Assembly: GCF_009857135.1 (NCBI RefSeq)
Contig: NZ_CP047318.1
Coordinates: 6,944,001 to 7,008,000, forward strand
Reading direction: 5' to 3'
Length of the DNA stretch: 64,000 bases
Origin: Streptomyces sp. HM190
GTDB taxonomy: Bacteria > Actinomycetota > Actinomycetes > Streptomycetales > Streptomycetaceae
Position numbers and translations under genes: made by a program. The notes under the pieces are model-generated. The model did no database searches, was not told the DNA's origin, and was given only the letters and a program-made list of their open reading frames with translations. The first letter of the stretch is position 1. Each line of letters starts with the position of its first letter. This document shows, piece by piece, positions 26,192-34,437 of this stretch.

Positions 26192-26367
26192 GGCGTGTTG
26201 CGAAAGTCCCGTCTGCCCTGCGGCGTCCGGCACGCACGCTCGCCGCGTTGTCTGGGGTCGCCCCGACACCACCGGTATCGGGGCGACCCTCCGCCGTGCG
26301 ATCACGTGCACGGCACGCCGCCGGGCCTGCCCTTCGGGGAGACGACGCAACTTTCGAAACACGCCCC
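26192..26367. mobile_element. MITE-like palindromic element, copy 1
   Basis: A non-coding element of about 175 bp bounded by inverted ends (GGCGTGTTGCGAAAGT on the left, the complement of GGGGCGTGTTTCGAAAGT on the right). Nearly the whole sequence is one imperfect inverted repeat around a CACCACCGGTATCG centre, with GCCCTGCGGCGTCCGGC mirrored by GGCACGCCGCCGGGC. Copies 2 and 3 lie at 46338 and 52666. This copy sits between fxsT and the hydrolase gene; the rest of the 472-bp gap shows nothing else. Confidence 0.75.
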
Positions 26368-26500
26368 AGTACTGTGACCGCCTCGCCGGGCCGGCGGTCG
26401 TGACGGTGGGATGTCGTGGTGACCACCGTTCCGGCCGCCGGCGGCGCGGTGAACGGGTCCTGCCCGTGCGGGGTGCGGCGGCCGTGCGAGTCCGGTGGTG

Positions 26501-27433
26501 TCAGGCTGCCTCGTCGCGCACCCAGGCCAGGACCTGGGGCAGGGCCGGCAGTGCCGCGAAGTGGGCCACGGACGGCTGCAGCACCGCTTTCGCCGTGGGG
26601 ATCTTCCTGGCGAGCCAGCGGAAGTGGGAGACGGGGGCGAAGATGTCGCGTTCACCGTGCCACAGCATCACGGGCACCGTCCCGTCGATCTCCTTGAGGT
26701 CGAACCCCCAGTGCATGCGGAACGCCACCAGGTCGTCCACCCACCCCGTGGGGGCCGGCGGCTGTGCGCGCGGTCCCTCCCCCTGCTCTCCGTTGCCCAC
26801 CGCGGAGAGGTAGTTCAGCAGCAACTGCCGCCGGATGCCCGCGTTCTCGACGACGACCCGGTCCTCGTCCGGCATCTCCTCACGGAGCGACGCGAGGAAC
26901 AGCGCGGGATCCCGGCGGATCGTCTCCGCGTTGCGGGCCAGCAGGGAGCCCAGCGCGGTCACGTCGGGCGCGTGGGCGTCCAGCAGGTCGTAGGTCGACA
27001 CATTGGACTCGGACATGCCCTCACGCCAGTCGAGGCCGTCGTCGGCGTCCGGAGGGGCGAGGGAGACCAGCGCCGCCGCACTCGCCACCTGGCTGCCGAG
27101 ATTGCGTGCCGCACAGGCCAGCGCGTGGGGTGCGCCGCCGGATCTGCCGACGACCGAGTACTTCTTGAGGTCCAGGTCCTGTGCGATGGTGTTGATGTCG
27201 TCGGCGGCGTCGACGACCCTGCGGCCGGGATGACGTTCGGAGCCGCCGTATCCCGGTCGGTCGTAGGCGATCAGGCGGATGCCCAGCTTGTGGAGGTCGA
27301 AGGTGCGGGGGCGGGGCCCCAGGCGGCTGCCGGGTGTTCCGTGCAGCAGAAACACCGGGTGTGAGTCGGGATCACCCCATGTCTCATAGGTGATCGCTCG
27401 TCCACTGGACGGCGTCTTCACTGTCTTGACCAC
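26501..27433 (-). CDS. Alpha/beta-fold hydrolase
   Basis: A 310-aa serine hydrolase. The oxyanion motif is LLHGTPGSRLG, the nucleophile elbow is VVGRSGGAPHAL (Ser in G-x-S-x-G), an acid lies near WHGERDIFAPV, and the base is the His of PSVAHFAALP. No signal peptide is visible, so it is probably cytoplasmic. It starts at the GTG at 27433 with GGGAGG upstream. It converges on fxsT with a MITE copy between them, so it is probably not part of the FxS operon. The substrate is unknown. Confidence 0.88.
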   Translation of the reverse strand: MVKTVKTPSSGRAITYETWGDPDSHPVFLLHGTPGSRLGPRPRTFDLHKLGIRLIAYDRPGYGGSERHPGRRVVDAADDINTIAQDLDLKKYSVVGRSGGAPHALACAARNLGSQVASAAALVSLAPPDADDGLDWREGMSESNVSTYDLLDAHAPDVTALGSLLARNAETIRRDPALFLASLREEMPDEDRVVVENAGIRRQLLLNYLSAVGNGEQGEGPRAQPPAPTGWVDDLVAFRMHWGFDLKEIDGTVPVMLWHGERDIFAPVSHFRWLARKIPTAKAVLQPSVAHFAALPALPQVLAWVRDEAA

Positions 27434-27825
27434 CCGATGCCCTCCCGTTGCCAGCGACTGTGGACTGGAGTGCGGGACCCCCCAGCATCGCGCAAGGGAG
27501 GCCCCGCTCCTAGTAGTTGCTCAGCCGTTCTGGCGAGGTGTGGCGATTAATGGGTATGCGTGGGCCGCTCGGCTGGTCAGGCCCCAAGGTAGTGCACCAG
27601 GCCATGGGGCGCCTGAGGAGCGAGGAAAACGTGGTGCGAAGGTGAGCGCCAGGGTGTAGGGGGCCCGTGCCCGTACTGTGCCGCTGCCGTCGTTCCGTCA
27701 TGCCGGGCACCAGGCAGACGACATGATCACCCGCTCGGGCTAGTACGGAGGGTGACGAGTCGTGAGTGATGCGTATCACCGCCCGGCGGATCGCCGCGGG
27801 CGGTGTACTCCGCGTGGTCCGGGCC
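27434..27825. other. Gene-free region upstream of the hydrolase
   Basis: No gene is supported here. It includes the hydrolase promoter region, with a less GC-rich patch (CTAGTAGTTGCTCAGCC near 27510) that may hold regulatory sites, and leads into the 23-bp repeat arrays. Confidence 0.4.
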
Positions 27826-27962
27826 GGCCGGGCGAAGCCCTTCGGGTCGGGGGCGGAGCCCTTCGGGTCGGCCGGGGGAAGCCCCTCGGGTCGGCCGGGG
27901 GAAGCCCCTCGGGTCGGCCGGGGGGAGGCCCCTCGGGTGGGCCGGGGGAAGCCCTTCGGGTC
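27826..27962. repeat. 23-bp tandem repeat array A (six copies)
   Basis: Unit GGCCGGGGGAAGCCCCTCGG plus GTC, repeated at 27826, 27849 (21 bp), 27870, 27893, 27916 (24 bp) and 27940. The two central copies are identical and the outer ones have diverged. Each unit contains a self-complementary GAAGCCC/GGG segment. Confidence 0.9.
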
Positions 27963-27985
27963 GGCGGGGTGATGGCGTCGGGGGG

Positions 27986-28054
27986 CAGCCGGGGGATGTC
28001 GTGCGGGGCAGCCGGGTGATGTCCCGCAGCGCAGCCGGGTGATGCCGTCCGCCG
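27986..28054. repeat. 23-bp tandem repeat array B (three copies)
   Basis: CAGCCGGG(T/G)GATG recurs at 27986, 28009 and 28032, exactly 23 bp apart. The sequence differs from array A but the period is the same. It ends about 110 bp before the membrane protein gene. Confidence 0.8.
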
Positions 28055-28162
28055 GGCGGTGAGGCGTGCCCGGAGGGTCCCGTGCGGTGACTGATCCTTT
28101 CGTCGGTCAAGAGGATCTTCGGCTCTTGGGCTCTCCGTCGTCTCGTGCCACCGGGATGGGTC

Positions 28163-29656
28163 ATGCGCATCACCTCCAACGCCCCGCCGCTCGTCGCACG
28201 CGTCACCGCGCCGCCCGCCGCGCCACCGGTCCTCGTCCCGCTGGCCGTCGTGGCGGGCGCGTTCACGCTCGCCCAACTCGTCCTCGTCCCCCCGGGGATG
28301 GGGCTGGGCTGGGACGAGTCGGTGTACGTGAGCCAGGTCAGCCCGCACGCCCCGGCCGCGTTCTTCAGCGCACCCCGCGCGCGCGGGGTTCCGCTGCTGG
28401 TCGCGCCGGTCGCCGCGTGGTCGTCGTCCACCGAGCTCCTGCGGGTCTATCTGGCGGTGCTGTCCGGCGCGGGGCTCTACTGCGGGCTGCGCGTGTGGCG
28501 CGGGCTGTTCCCCGTGCGGGTGCTGGCGCTCGCGGGCGCGGTGTTCGCCACCTTGTGGGTGACCCTCTTCTACGGCCCGCAGGCCATGCCCAACTACTGG
28601 GTCGCCGTCGGAGCGCTGGTCACGACGGGATGCTTCCTGCGGGCACGGGCGGCGCGCACAGCGCCGCGGGTGCGCCCGGTCGGCCGTACGACGCTCTGGG
28701 GCGCCGCCGCCGGCAGCGCGCTGATGGCCTGGATGCGGCCCACGGACGCCGTGTGGGTCTGCGTGCCGTTGCTGCTCCTGCCCGCCGTGGCGCGCGGGTG
28801 GCGCCTGCCCCGGCTGTCGGCGGCGATGGCGGTGGGACTCGGCACCGGCGCGGGCGCCTGGGTCGTCGAGGCCTACCTCCGTTACGGAGGGCTGGCCCGG
28901 CGGCTGGACGACGCCTCACGCATCCAGGGCGGCCTCGGCTGGAACATCGCCGTCGACGACCAGCTGCGCAGCCTCGTGGGGCGCACGCTGTGCCGCCCCT
29001 GCACCGGGGACCTGCCGCCCGTGATGATGTACGCCTGGTGGTTCGCCCTGCCCGTGCTCGCCGCGGTCGGGGCGGCCGTGGCCGTCCGGGCCCGACGCGG
29101 GGCGCCCACACTGGTCCTGCTGGCCTGCGCCACGACCGCCGCCCTGCCCTACCTCTTCTTCATCGGCTACGCCGCGCCCCGCTTCCTGCTGCCCGCGTAC
29201 GCCCTGCTCGCGATCCCCCTCGCCGACGGCCTCCTCAGCCTCGTCACCGGGCCGGGCGGGGCGTGGCGGCCGGTGGCGGGGACCCTCGTGGCGCTGGCAC
29301 TCGTCGCGCACCTCGGGGTGCAGTACTCGGTGCTGACACAGACCGTGGACCGCACCACCGCCGCGCGCCGCGACTGGGACCGGGTCGCCGCCGGCCTCCA
29401 CCGGCTGGGCGTACGGCCGCCGTGCCTGCTCACCGGCGACAACGCCATCCCCATCGGGTTCTACGCCGGCTGCTCCTCCGCCGCCGTCCGCGGCAACAAC
29501 GCCAACATCACCCGCGCCGGCATCCTGCGCACCGCCGAACGCGTCCCGGTCGCCACTCTCGTGGCGGGGGACGGCCCCCCGCCCGAGTACGCCCGCTCCT
29601 GGCCCGCCCACGAGGTCGCCGGGTTCCGGCTGCACGTGGCGCCGACGGGACCCTAG
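28163..29656 (+). CDS. Polytopic membrane protein, GT-C/glycosyltransferase-39-like
   Basis: A 497-aa protein with about ten hydrophobic segments and, in the first extracytoplasmic loop, GLGWDESVYVSQVSPHAPAA, where an acidic pair after the first helix resembles the catalytic Asp/Glu of GT-C glycosyltransferases. The C-terminal soluble part (CLLTGDNAIPIGFYAGCSS) resembles those of actinobacterial arabinosyl/mannosyltransferase-like proteins. The start could be the ATG at 28163 or a GTG at 28145; neither has a strong ribosome site. The acceptor and sugar are unknown. It converges on cbiD. Confidence 0.75.
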   Translation: MRITSNAPPLVARVTAPPAAPPVLVPLAVVAGAFTLAQLVLVPPGMGLGWDESVYVSQVSPHAPAAFFSAPRARGVPLLVAPVAAWSSSTELLRVYLAVLSGAGLYCGLRVWRGLFPVRVLALAGAVFATLWVTLFYGPQAMPNYWVAVGALVTTGCFLRARAARTAPRVRPVGRTTLWGAAAGSALMAWMRPTDAVWVCVPLLLLPAVARGWRLPRLSAAMAVGLGTGAGAWVVEAYLRYGGLARRLDDASRIQGGLGWNIAVDDQLRSLVGRTLCRPCTGDLPPVMMYAWWFALPVLAAVGAAVAVRARRGAPTLVLLACATTAALPYLFFIGYAAPRFLLPAYALLAIPLADGLLSLVTGPGGAWRPVAGTLVALALVAHLGVQYSVLTQTVDRTTAARRDWDRVAAGLHRLGVRPPCLLTGDNAIPIGFYAGCSSAAVRGNNANITRAGILRTAERVPVATLVAGDGPPPEYARSWPAHEVAGFRLHVAPTGP

Positions 29657-29779
29657 GGGAGGCCTTCCCCCGGCTGCGGGCGGCGGCAGTTCCGGTCCGC
29701 CGCGGGGTACTCCTCAGGGAGCTCCTCGACGGACTCCGGCCCCACGTGCCGCCCGTCCTCCTCGGCGACGGCCCGCGCC

Positions 29780-30931
29780 TCAGGCGACCGTGCTGCGCCC
29801 CACCACCGTGCCCGCCCGGTCGACGCAGATGACGTCGACGGCGACCGGGGCCCCGCGCAGGACCCTCAGGGCCTCGTCGCGGGCCGCCGTCGCCACCAGG
29901 TCGCCCAGCGGTACGCCGGCCGCCGCGCACAGCTGGAGCGCGGCGAGCCCGGTGTTGGCGGCGGCCACCTCCGCCGCCAGGGCCGCGTCGGCGCCGCCCC
30001 GCCGGGCCAGCTCGGCGAGGAGGCCCGTGTCGACCTGGGAGCGGCCGGAGTGCAGGTCGAGGTGGCCGGCGGCGAGTTTGGAGAGCTTGGCGAAGCCGCC
30101 GCAGATCGTCAGACGGTCGACCGGGTGGCGGCGGACGTACTTCAGGACCGCGCCGGCGAAGTCGCCCATGTCCAGCAGCGCGTCCTCGGGGAGCCCGTAC
30201 TCGGCGACGACCGTCCGCTCCGACGTGGATCCCGTGCACCCGGCGACATGGGTCCGGCCCGCCGCCCGTGCCACGTCCACGCCCCGCCGGATGGAGTCGA
30301 TCCACGCGGAGCAGGAGTACGGCACCACGATCCCGGTGGTGCCGAGGATGGACAGACCGCCCAGGATGCCGAGCCGGGGGTTCCAGGTGGAGCGGGCGAT
30401 CTCCTCGCCGTGGTCGACGGAGACGGTGATCTCGACGTCGCCGCTGCCCCCGTACCGTTCCGCGACCTCGGCGACGTGCTCGCGCATCATCCGGCGGGGC
30501 ACGGGGTTCACGGCCGGTTCGCCGACGGGCAGCGGCAGGCCGGGCCGGGTCACCGTGCCGACACCGGGGCCGGCCCGGAAGACGACCCCCGCCCCGGCGG
30601 GCAGCCGCCGTACCGTGGCCCGGACCAGCGCGCCATGGGTGACGTCCGGGTCGTCGCCCGCGTCCTTCACGACACCCGCCATGGCGTGCGCGTCCGTCAG
30701 CTCCTCGGCGGCGAGCGCGAACGACGGGGTCTGCCCCTTCGGCAGGGTGATCGTCACCGGGTCGGGGAACTCCCCGGTCAGCAGGGCGGTGTACGCGGCC
30801 GTCGTCGCCGCCGTCGCGCAGGCACCGGTGGTCCAGCCGGGCCGCAGCCCGGTGTGCTTGAGTTGGGCCGCGCGACCGCCCTTCGCCGTACCGGCCGACC
30901 CGGCGGCGCGCTGCTCGTCACTGCTGTTCAC
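29780..30931 (-). CDS. cbiD: Cobalt-precorrin-5B C1-methyltransferase (CbiD)
   Basis: A 383-aa enzyme of the corrin ring pathway that methylates C1 during ring contraction, using SAM. The family signature is LRPGWTTGACATAATTAAY near the N-terminus, with VPYSCSAWIDSIRRG and CGGFAKLSKLAAGHLDLHS further on. The start is a GTG at 30931 with no clear ribosome site; the divergent cobK start is only 18 bp away. With cobK and cobH it forms part of a split set of cobalamin genes. Confidence 0.92.
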   Translation of the reverse strand: MNSSDEQRAAGSAGTAKGGRAAQLKHTGLRPGWTTGACATAATTAAYTALLTGEFPDPVTITLPKGQTPSFALAAEELTDAHAMAGVVKDAGDDPDVTHGALVRATVRRLPAGAGVVFRAGPGVGTVTRPGLPLPVGEPAVNPVPRRMMREHVAEVAERYGGSGDVEITVSVDHGEEIARSTWNPRLGILGGLSILGTTGIVVPYSCSAWIDSIRRGVDVARAAGRTHVAGCTGSTSERTVVAEYGLPEDALLDMGDFAGAVLKYVRRHPVDRLTICGGFAKLSKLAAGHLDLHSGRSQVDTGLLAELARRGGADAALAAEVAAANTGLAALQLCAAAGVPLGDLVATAARDEALRVLRGAPVAVDVICVDRAGTVVGRSTVA

Positions 30932-30949
30932 CAACGGACCCGGACCCCC

Positions 30950-31696
30950 ATGCACGTACTGATACTCGGCGGAACCGCGGAGGCCCGCCGCCTCGCCGGA
31001 CTCCTCCACGGCCTGCCCGGCCTGACGCTGACCAGCTCCCTCGCCGGGCGGGTCACCGGCCCGCGGCTGCCCCCGGGCGAGGTCCGCGTCGGCGGCTTCG
31101 GCGGAGCCGAGGGCCTCACCGCGTGGCTGCGGCAGCACCGGGTGGACGCGCTCATCGACGCCACCCACCCTTTCGCCGGGACCATGAGTTTCCACGCGGC
31201 GCGGGCCGCCGCCGACGCCCATGTTCCCCTGCTCGCCCTGCGCCGCCCCGGCTGGGTCCCGGCGGACGGCGACGACTGGCACGAGGCCGCGTCCCTGGCG
31301 GACGCCGCGACGCTGCTGCCCGCGCTCGGCCGGCGGGTGTTCCTCACCACCGGGCGCCTCGGCCTGGCCGCCTTCGCCGGCCTCGACGAGCTGTGGTTCC
31401 TCGTACGGTCCGTGGAGCCGCCCGACGCCCCGCACCCGCCCCGCACGGAGGTCCTCCTGGACCGGGGGCCCTTCACCCTCGACGGGGAGCGGGCACTGCT
31501 GCGCCGCCACCGCGTCGACGTGCTCGTGACGAAGGACAGCGGGGGAGCGGCCACCGCGCCGAAGCTCACCGCCGCGCGCGAGGCCGGCCTGCCCGTGGTC
31601 GTGGTCCGCCGACCCCCGGTGCCCGAGGGCGTGCCCGTGGCGACGGACCCCGAGACGGCGGCCCGCTGGATCGAGGACCACCTCACGGGCCGCTGA
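30950..31696 (+). CDS. cobK: Precorrin-6A reductase (CobK/CbiJ)
   Basis: A 248-aa reductase that reduces precorrin-6A with NADPH in corrin synthesis. Family features are the start HVLILGGTAEARRLA, LIDATHPFAGTMS in the middle, VFLTTGRLGLAAFAG and the late LVTKDSGGAATAPKL. It starts at the ATG at 30950 with GGACCC just upstream and no obvious Shine-Dalgarno. It is divergent from cbiD across 18 bp and convergent with cobH across 21 bp. Confidence 0.93.
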   Translation: MHVLILGGTAEARRLAGLLHGLPGLTLTSSLAGRVTGPRLPPGEVRVGGFGGAEGLTAWLRQHRVDALIDATHPFAGTMSFHAARAAADAHVPLLALRRPGWVPADGDDWHEAASLADAATLLPALGRRVFLTTGRLGLAAFAGLDELWFLVRSVEPPDAPHPPRTEVLLDRGPFTLDGERALLRRHRVDVLVTKDSGGAATAPKLTAAREAGLPVVVVRRPPVPEGVPVATDPETAARWIEDHLTGR

Positions 31697-31717
31697 CCGG
31701 AGCCTGCCCCGTTCCGC

Positions 31718-32350
31718 TCACTCCTCCTCGCACGCGAGCGCGTTGAGCGCGGCGGCGGCGATGGCGCTGCCGCCGCGACGGCCGCGGACGACGAGGTACT
31801 CCAGGCCCGAGGCGTTCGCGGCCAGCGCGTCCTTCGACTCGGCGGCGCCGACGAAGCCGACCGGGACGCCGATGACGGCGGCGGGCCGGGGCGCGCCCTC
31901 CTCGATCATCTCCAGGAGGCGGAACAGGGCGGTCGGCGCGTTGCCGACGGCGACGACCGAGCCCTCCAGCCGATCCCGCCACAGTTCGAGCGCGGCGGCA
32001 CTGCGCGTGGTGCCGAGCTTCGCCGCCAGTGCGGGGACGGCGGGATCGGCGAGGGTGCACACCACGTCGTTGCCGGCGGGCAGCCGCCCGCGGGTCACGC
32101 CGCTCGCCACCATCCGGACGTCGGTGAACACGGGTGCCCCGGCGCGCAGCGCCTCGCGGGCGCGGGCCACCACCCGCGGTGAGTACGCCAGGTCCCGTAC
32201 GAGGTCGACCATGCCGCAGGCGTGGATCATCCGCACGGCGACCCGGCTCACGTCGGCGGGCAGGCCCGCGAGGTCGGCCTCCGCGCGGATGGTGGCGAAG
32301 GACCGGCGGTAGATCTCGGCCCCGTCCTTCTCGTAGTCGTACGTGGTCAC
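31718..32350 (-). CDS. cobH: Precorrin-8X methylmutase (CobH/CbiC)
   Basis: A 210-aa isomerase that moves the C11 methyl group to C12, making hydrogenobyrinate. Family motifs are IYRRSFATIRAEADL, RMIHACGMVDLVRDL (with the catalytic His in IHACG) and VGFVGAAESKDAL. The GTG at 32350 has GAGAAGAG upstream. The 281-bp upstream gap was inspected for a cobalamin riboswitch, but none of its conserved boxes was recognised. It holds only degenerate CGCACCCTCGCCGCG-type repeats. Confidence 0.93.
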   Translation of the reverse strand: MTTYDYEKDGAEIYRRSFATIRAEADLAGLPADVSRVAVRMIHACGMVDLVRDLAYSPRVVARAREALRAGAPVFTDVRMVASGVTRGRLPAGNDVVCTLADPAVPALAAKLGTTRSAAALELWRDRLEGSVVAVGNAPTALFRLLEMIEEGAPRPAAVIGVPVGFVGAAESKDALAANASGLEYLVVRGRRGGSAIAAAALNALACEEE

Positions 32351-32631
32351 GGTGCTCTTCTCGCTGCCTTCGGTCGTCCTGCGGCTGTCCTGCGGGCGTC
32401 GGCGCCGGGAAGCGGGCCGCGGTGACTCCCGGCCGGGTCCGGGCGCCGGACGGCGAGCATATCCACGGCCGCCGCGGAGGGACGCCCCGCCCTCGGGCGA
32501 CGCCCCTGCACACCCTCGCCGCGACCCCACGCGCACCCTCGCCGCGCCCTCACGTGCATCCTCCTCGCGTCCCACCCGCGCTTCAGCCGCTTCAGCCGCG
32601 CGGCGCCGGTCGTTCTGCCACGCTGACGGAC

Positions 32632-33183
32632 ATGACGGTGCAGAGATCCCCTCGGTTCGCGCAGTTCACCCGCCCCGACGACGTCACCCCGAAGCTGCGC
32701 GAGGAACTCACCGACTGCTGGGAGGACGTGGCCAACGCGGGCGGCGCGGTCCTCGCCGAGGAGTTCCCCCCGCTGCCGGTGAGCACGCACGACGTCGCGC
32801 CCGTCGTCGACGGCCTCGTCGGCACCCTGCATCCCGGGCGCGGCAGGCTCCTCGTCGCGACCGCCGGCGGCTCGCTCGCCGGCTGGCTGATCCTCCGCCG
32901 CGAACCGCACCCGCTCGGCGCGCACTGCGGCACGGTCAACCACGTCCAGACCCGTCCGCGCTTCCGGGGCCTCGGCATCGGCGCCGGGCTGATGCACCGC
33001 GTCCGTGACATCGCACGGGACGAGATGGGCCTGGAGCGCCTGCAGTTGTCCACCCGCGGCGGGCTGGGGCTGGAGGACTTCTACCGCAAGGTGGGCTGGG
33101 AGGAGGTCGGCCGCTGGCCCGGCGCGCTGCGCATCGCCCCCGGCGACGACCGGGACGCCGTCCTGATGAGCCTCGCCCTGTGA
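32632..33183 (+). CDS. GNAT-family N-acetyltransferase
   Basis: A 183-aa acetyl-CoA dependent acetyltransferase. The C-terminal half has the GNAT core: the VNHVQTRPRFRGLGIGAGLM segment includes the R-x-x-G-x-G/A loop binding acetyl-CoA, followed by LQLSTRGGLGLEDFYRKVGW. The N-terminal half is less typical. It is divergent from cobH, and a strong hairpin at 33350 ends its unit. The substrate is unknown. Confidence 0.88.
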   Translation: MTVQRSPRFAQFTRPDDVTPKLREELTDCWEDVANAGGAVLAEEFPPLPVSTHDVAPVVDGLVGTLHPGRGRLLVATAGGSLAGWLILRREPHPLGAHCGTVNHVQTRPRFRGLGIGAGLMHRVRDIARDEMGLERLQLSTRGGLGLEDFYRKVGWEEVGRWPGALRIAPGDDRDAVLMSLAL

Positions 33184-33349
33184 GCCCTTCATCCCTCCGA
33201 CGCGTCCGCGCGTAACGGGGGCGGCGACGGCGTGGCCCCCTCGGGGTGACCGCCGGGGCGGGGGCGGTGGCCGTCTGCCTCCGGTGGACGGCGGCCCCCC
33301 ACGGCCGTCGCGACCGGCGGCGACCGCTCCGCGGCGCAGCTGTGCGTGG

Positions 33350-33382
33350 CGACCGTGCCGGACGCCTGGTCCGGCACGGTCG
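33350..33382. terminator. Bidirectional hairpin terminator
   Basis: A perfect 14-bp stem, CGACCGTGCCGGAC with its complement, and a 5-nt loop (GCCTG), in the 301-bp gap between the convergent acetyltransferase and LysR genes. Nothing else is seen in the gap. Confidence 0.75.
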
Positions 33383-33484
33383 ACCGCCTTCCTCCTGCCC
33401 CGCACCCACCCCGACGCGGCCTGCACGGGCCACCCCCGGACGCCTCACCCCGGGTAGGGGCCCCGGCCGCGCGTACGGGTCCCC

Positions 33485-34366
33485 TCAGAACGCCGCCCGG
33501 ATGATCCCCACCGTGCGTTCCAGGTGCGGCTCGGCGCGATCGGCGCGGTGCGCGACCGCCAGGTCCACGCGCGCGTCGGACCCGGTCAGGGGCAGGTACG
33601 CGACGCCGTCGAGCGCCAGCGCGGTCACCGGCTCCGGTACGACCGCGACGCCGAGGCCCCCGGCCACCAGCGTGACCAGCGTCGACGTCTCGCCGACCTC
33701 GTGCCGGACGTGCGGCTCGACCCCGGCGCCGCGCAGGAGGGCCATCACGACGTCGTACATCACCGACCGGCGGTCGGCGGAGTGCACGATCAGGTCGGTC
33801 CCGGCCAGGTCCGCCACCCGCAGCCGCTTCCGGCGGGCGAGCGGATGGTCGACCGGCACGGCGACGACGAGCCGGTCCCGGCGCAGGGCGTGCACGGTGA
33901 GCGAGGGATCCGTCGACGGCGGGCGCAGCAGCGCGACGTCGATCGCGCCGGTGCGCAGCGCCTCGACCTGGTCGGGCGCGAGCATCTCGCCGCGGAAGGA
34001 GAAGTCGACACCGGGCAGCGCCTCCGAGAGCCGCCGCGAGAGCGCGGGCAGGAGGCTGTACGTCGCCGAGCCCACGCACCCGATCGCGAGGTGCCCCACC
34101 GTCCCGGCGGCGACGCGCCGGGCGTGGTGACCGGCCTCGTCGACGTCGGCGAGGATCGCCCGCGCCCGCGCGAGATAGGCGCGGCCGGCCTCGGTGAGGT
34201 CCACCCGGCGGGTGGTGCGGCGGAGCAGCTCGACACCCAGCTCGGCCTCCAGTTGCCGGATCTGCTGGGAGAGCGGCGGCTGGGCCATGTGGAGCCGCTC
34301 GGCGGCCCGCCCGAAGTGACGCTCCTCGGCCACCGCCACGAAGTACCTCAGGTGCCGCAGATCCAT
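33485..34366 (-). CDS. LysR-family regulator of the beta-ketoadipate operon
   Basis: A 293-aa LysR regulator: N-terminal winged HTH (RHFGRAAERLHMAQPPLSQQ) and a two-lobed effector domain. It is divergent from pcaF-pcaI-pcaJ over 71 bp, the classical arrangement for control of the neighbouring operon. The effector would be a pathway intermediate such as beta-ketoadipate, protocatechuate or cis,cis-muconate (family knowledge, not visible here). No ring-cleavage genes are in the window. Confidence 0.9.
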   Translation of the reverse strand: MDLRHLRYFVAVAEERHFGRAAERLHMAQPPLSQQIRQLEAELGVELLRRTTRRVDLTEAGRAYLARARAILADVDEAGHHARRVAAGTVGHLAIGCVGSATYSLLPALSRRLSEALPGVDFSFRGEMLAPDQVEALRTGAIDVALLRPPSTDPSLTVHALRRDRLVVAVPVDHPLARRKRLRVADLAGTDLIVHSADRRSVMYDVVMALLRGAGVEPHVRHEVGETSTLVTLVAGGLGVAVVPEPVTALALDGVAYLPLTGSDARVDLAVAHRADRAEPHLERTVGIIRAAF

Positions 34367-34390
34367 ATGTCGTCCCTATCAATCGGGTCG

Positions 34391-34412
34391 GATATGCGTA
34401 CTTCAGAATATC
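34391..34412. promoter_or_regulatory. LysR-type operator in the pca divergent promoter
   Basis: GATAT-N12-ATATC, a dyad containing the T-N11-A form expected of LysR sites. It is centred 36 bp from the pcaF start and is markedly AT-rich against its surroundings. Confidence 0.5.
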
Positions 34413-34437
34413 GCGGGGCTGGATTAGCGTCCCTGCC

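Noticed and set aside
26175..26813. Reading frames crossing MITE copy 1 on both strands
   Set aside because: The same Ala/Arg-rich peptides (for example RRAGPAACRARDRTAEGRPD) recur at all three MITE copies because the DNA is repeated; they are by-products of a non-coding palindrome.
27826..28054. CRISPR array from the 23-bp repeats
   Set aside because: Repeats abut one another with no unique spacers and no cas genes are nearby.
32351..32631. Cobalamin riboswitch upstream of cobH
   Set aside because: The conserved B12-box and receptor motifs could not be found on either strand; only short GC-rich repeats are present.
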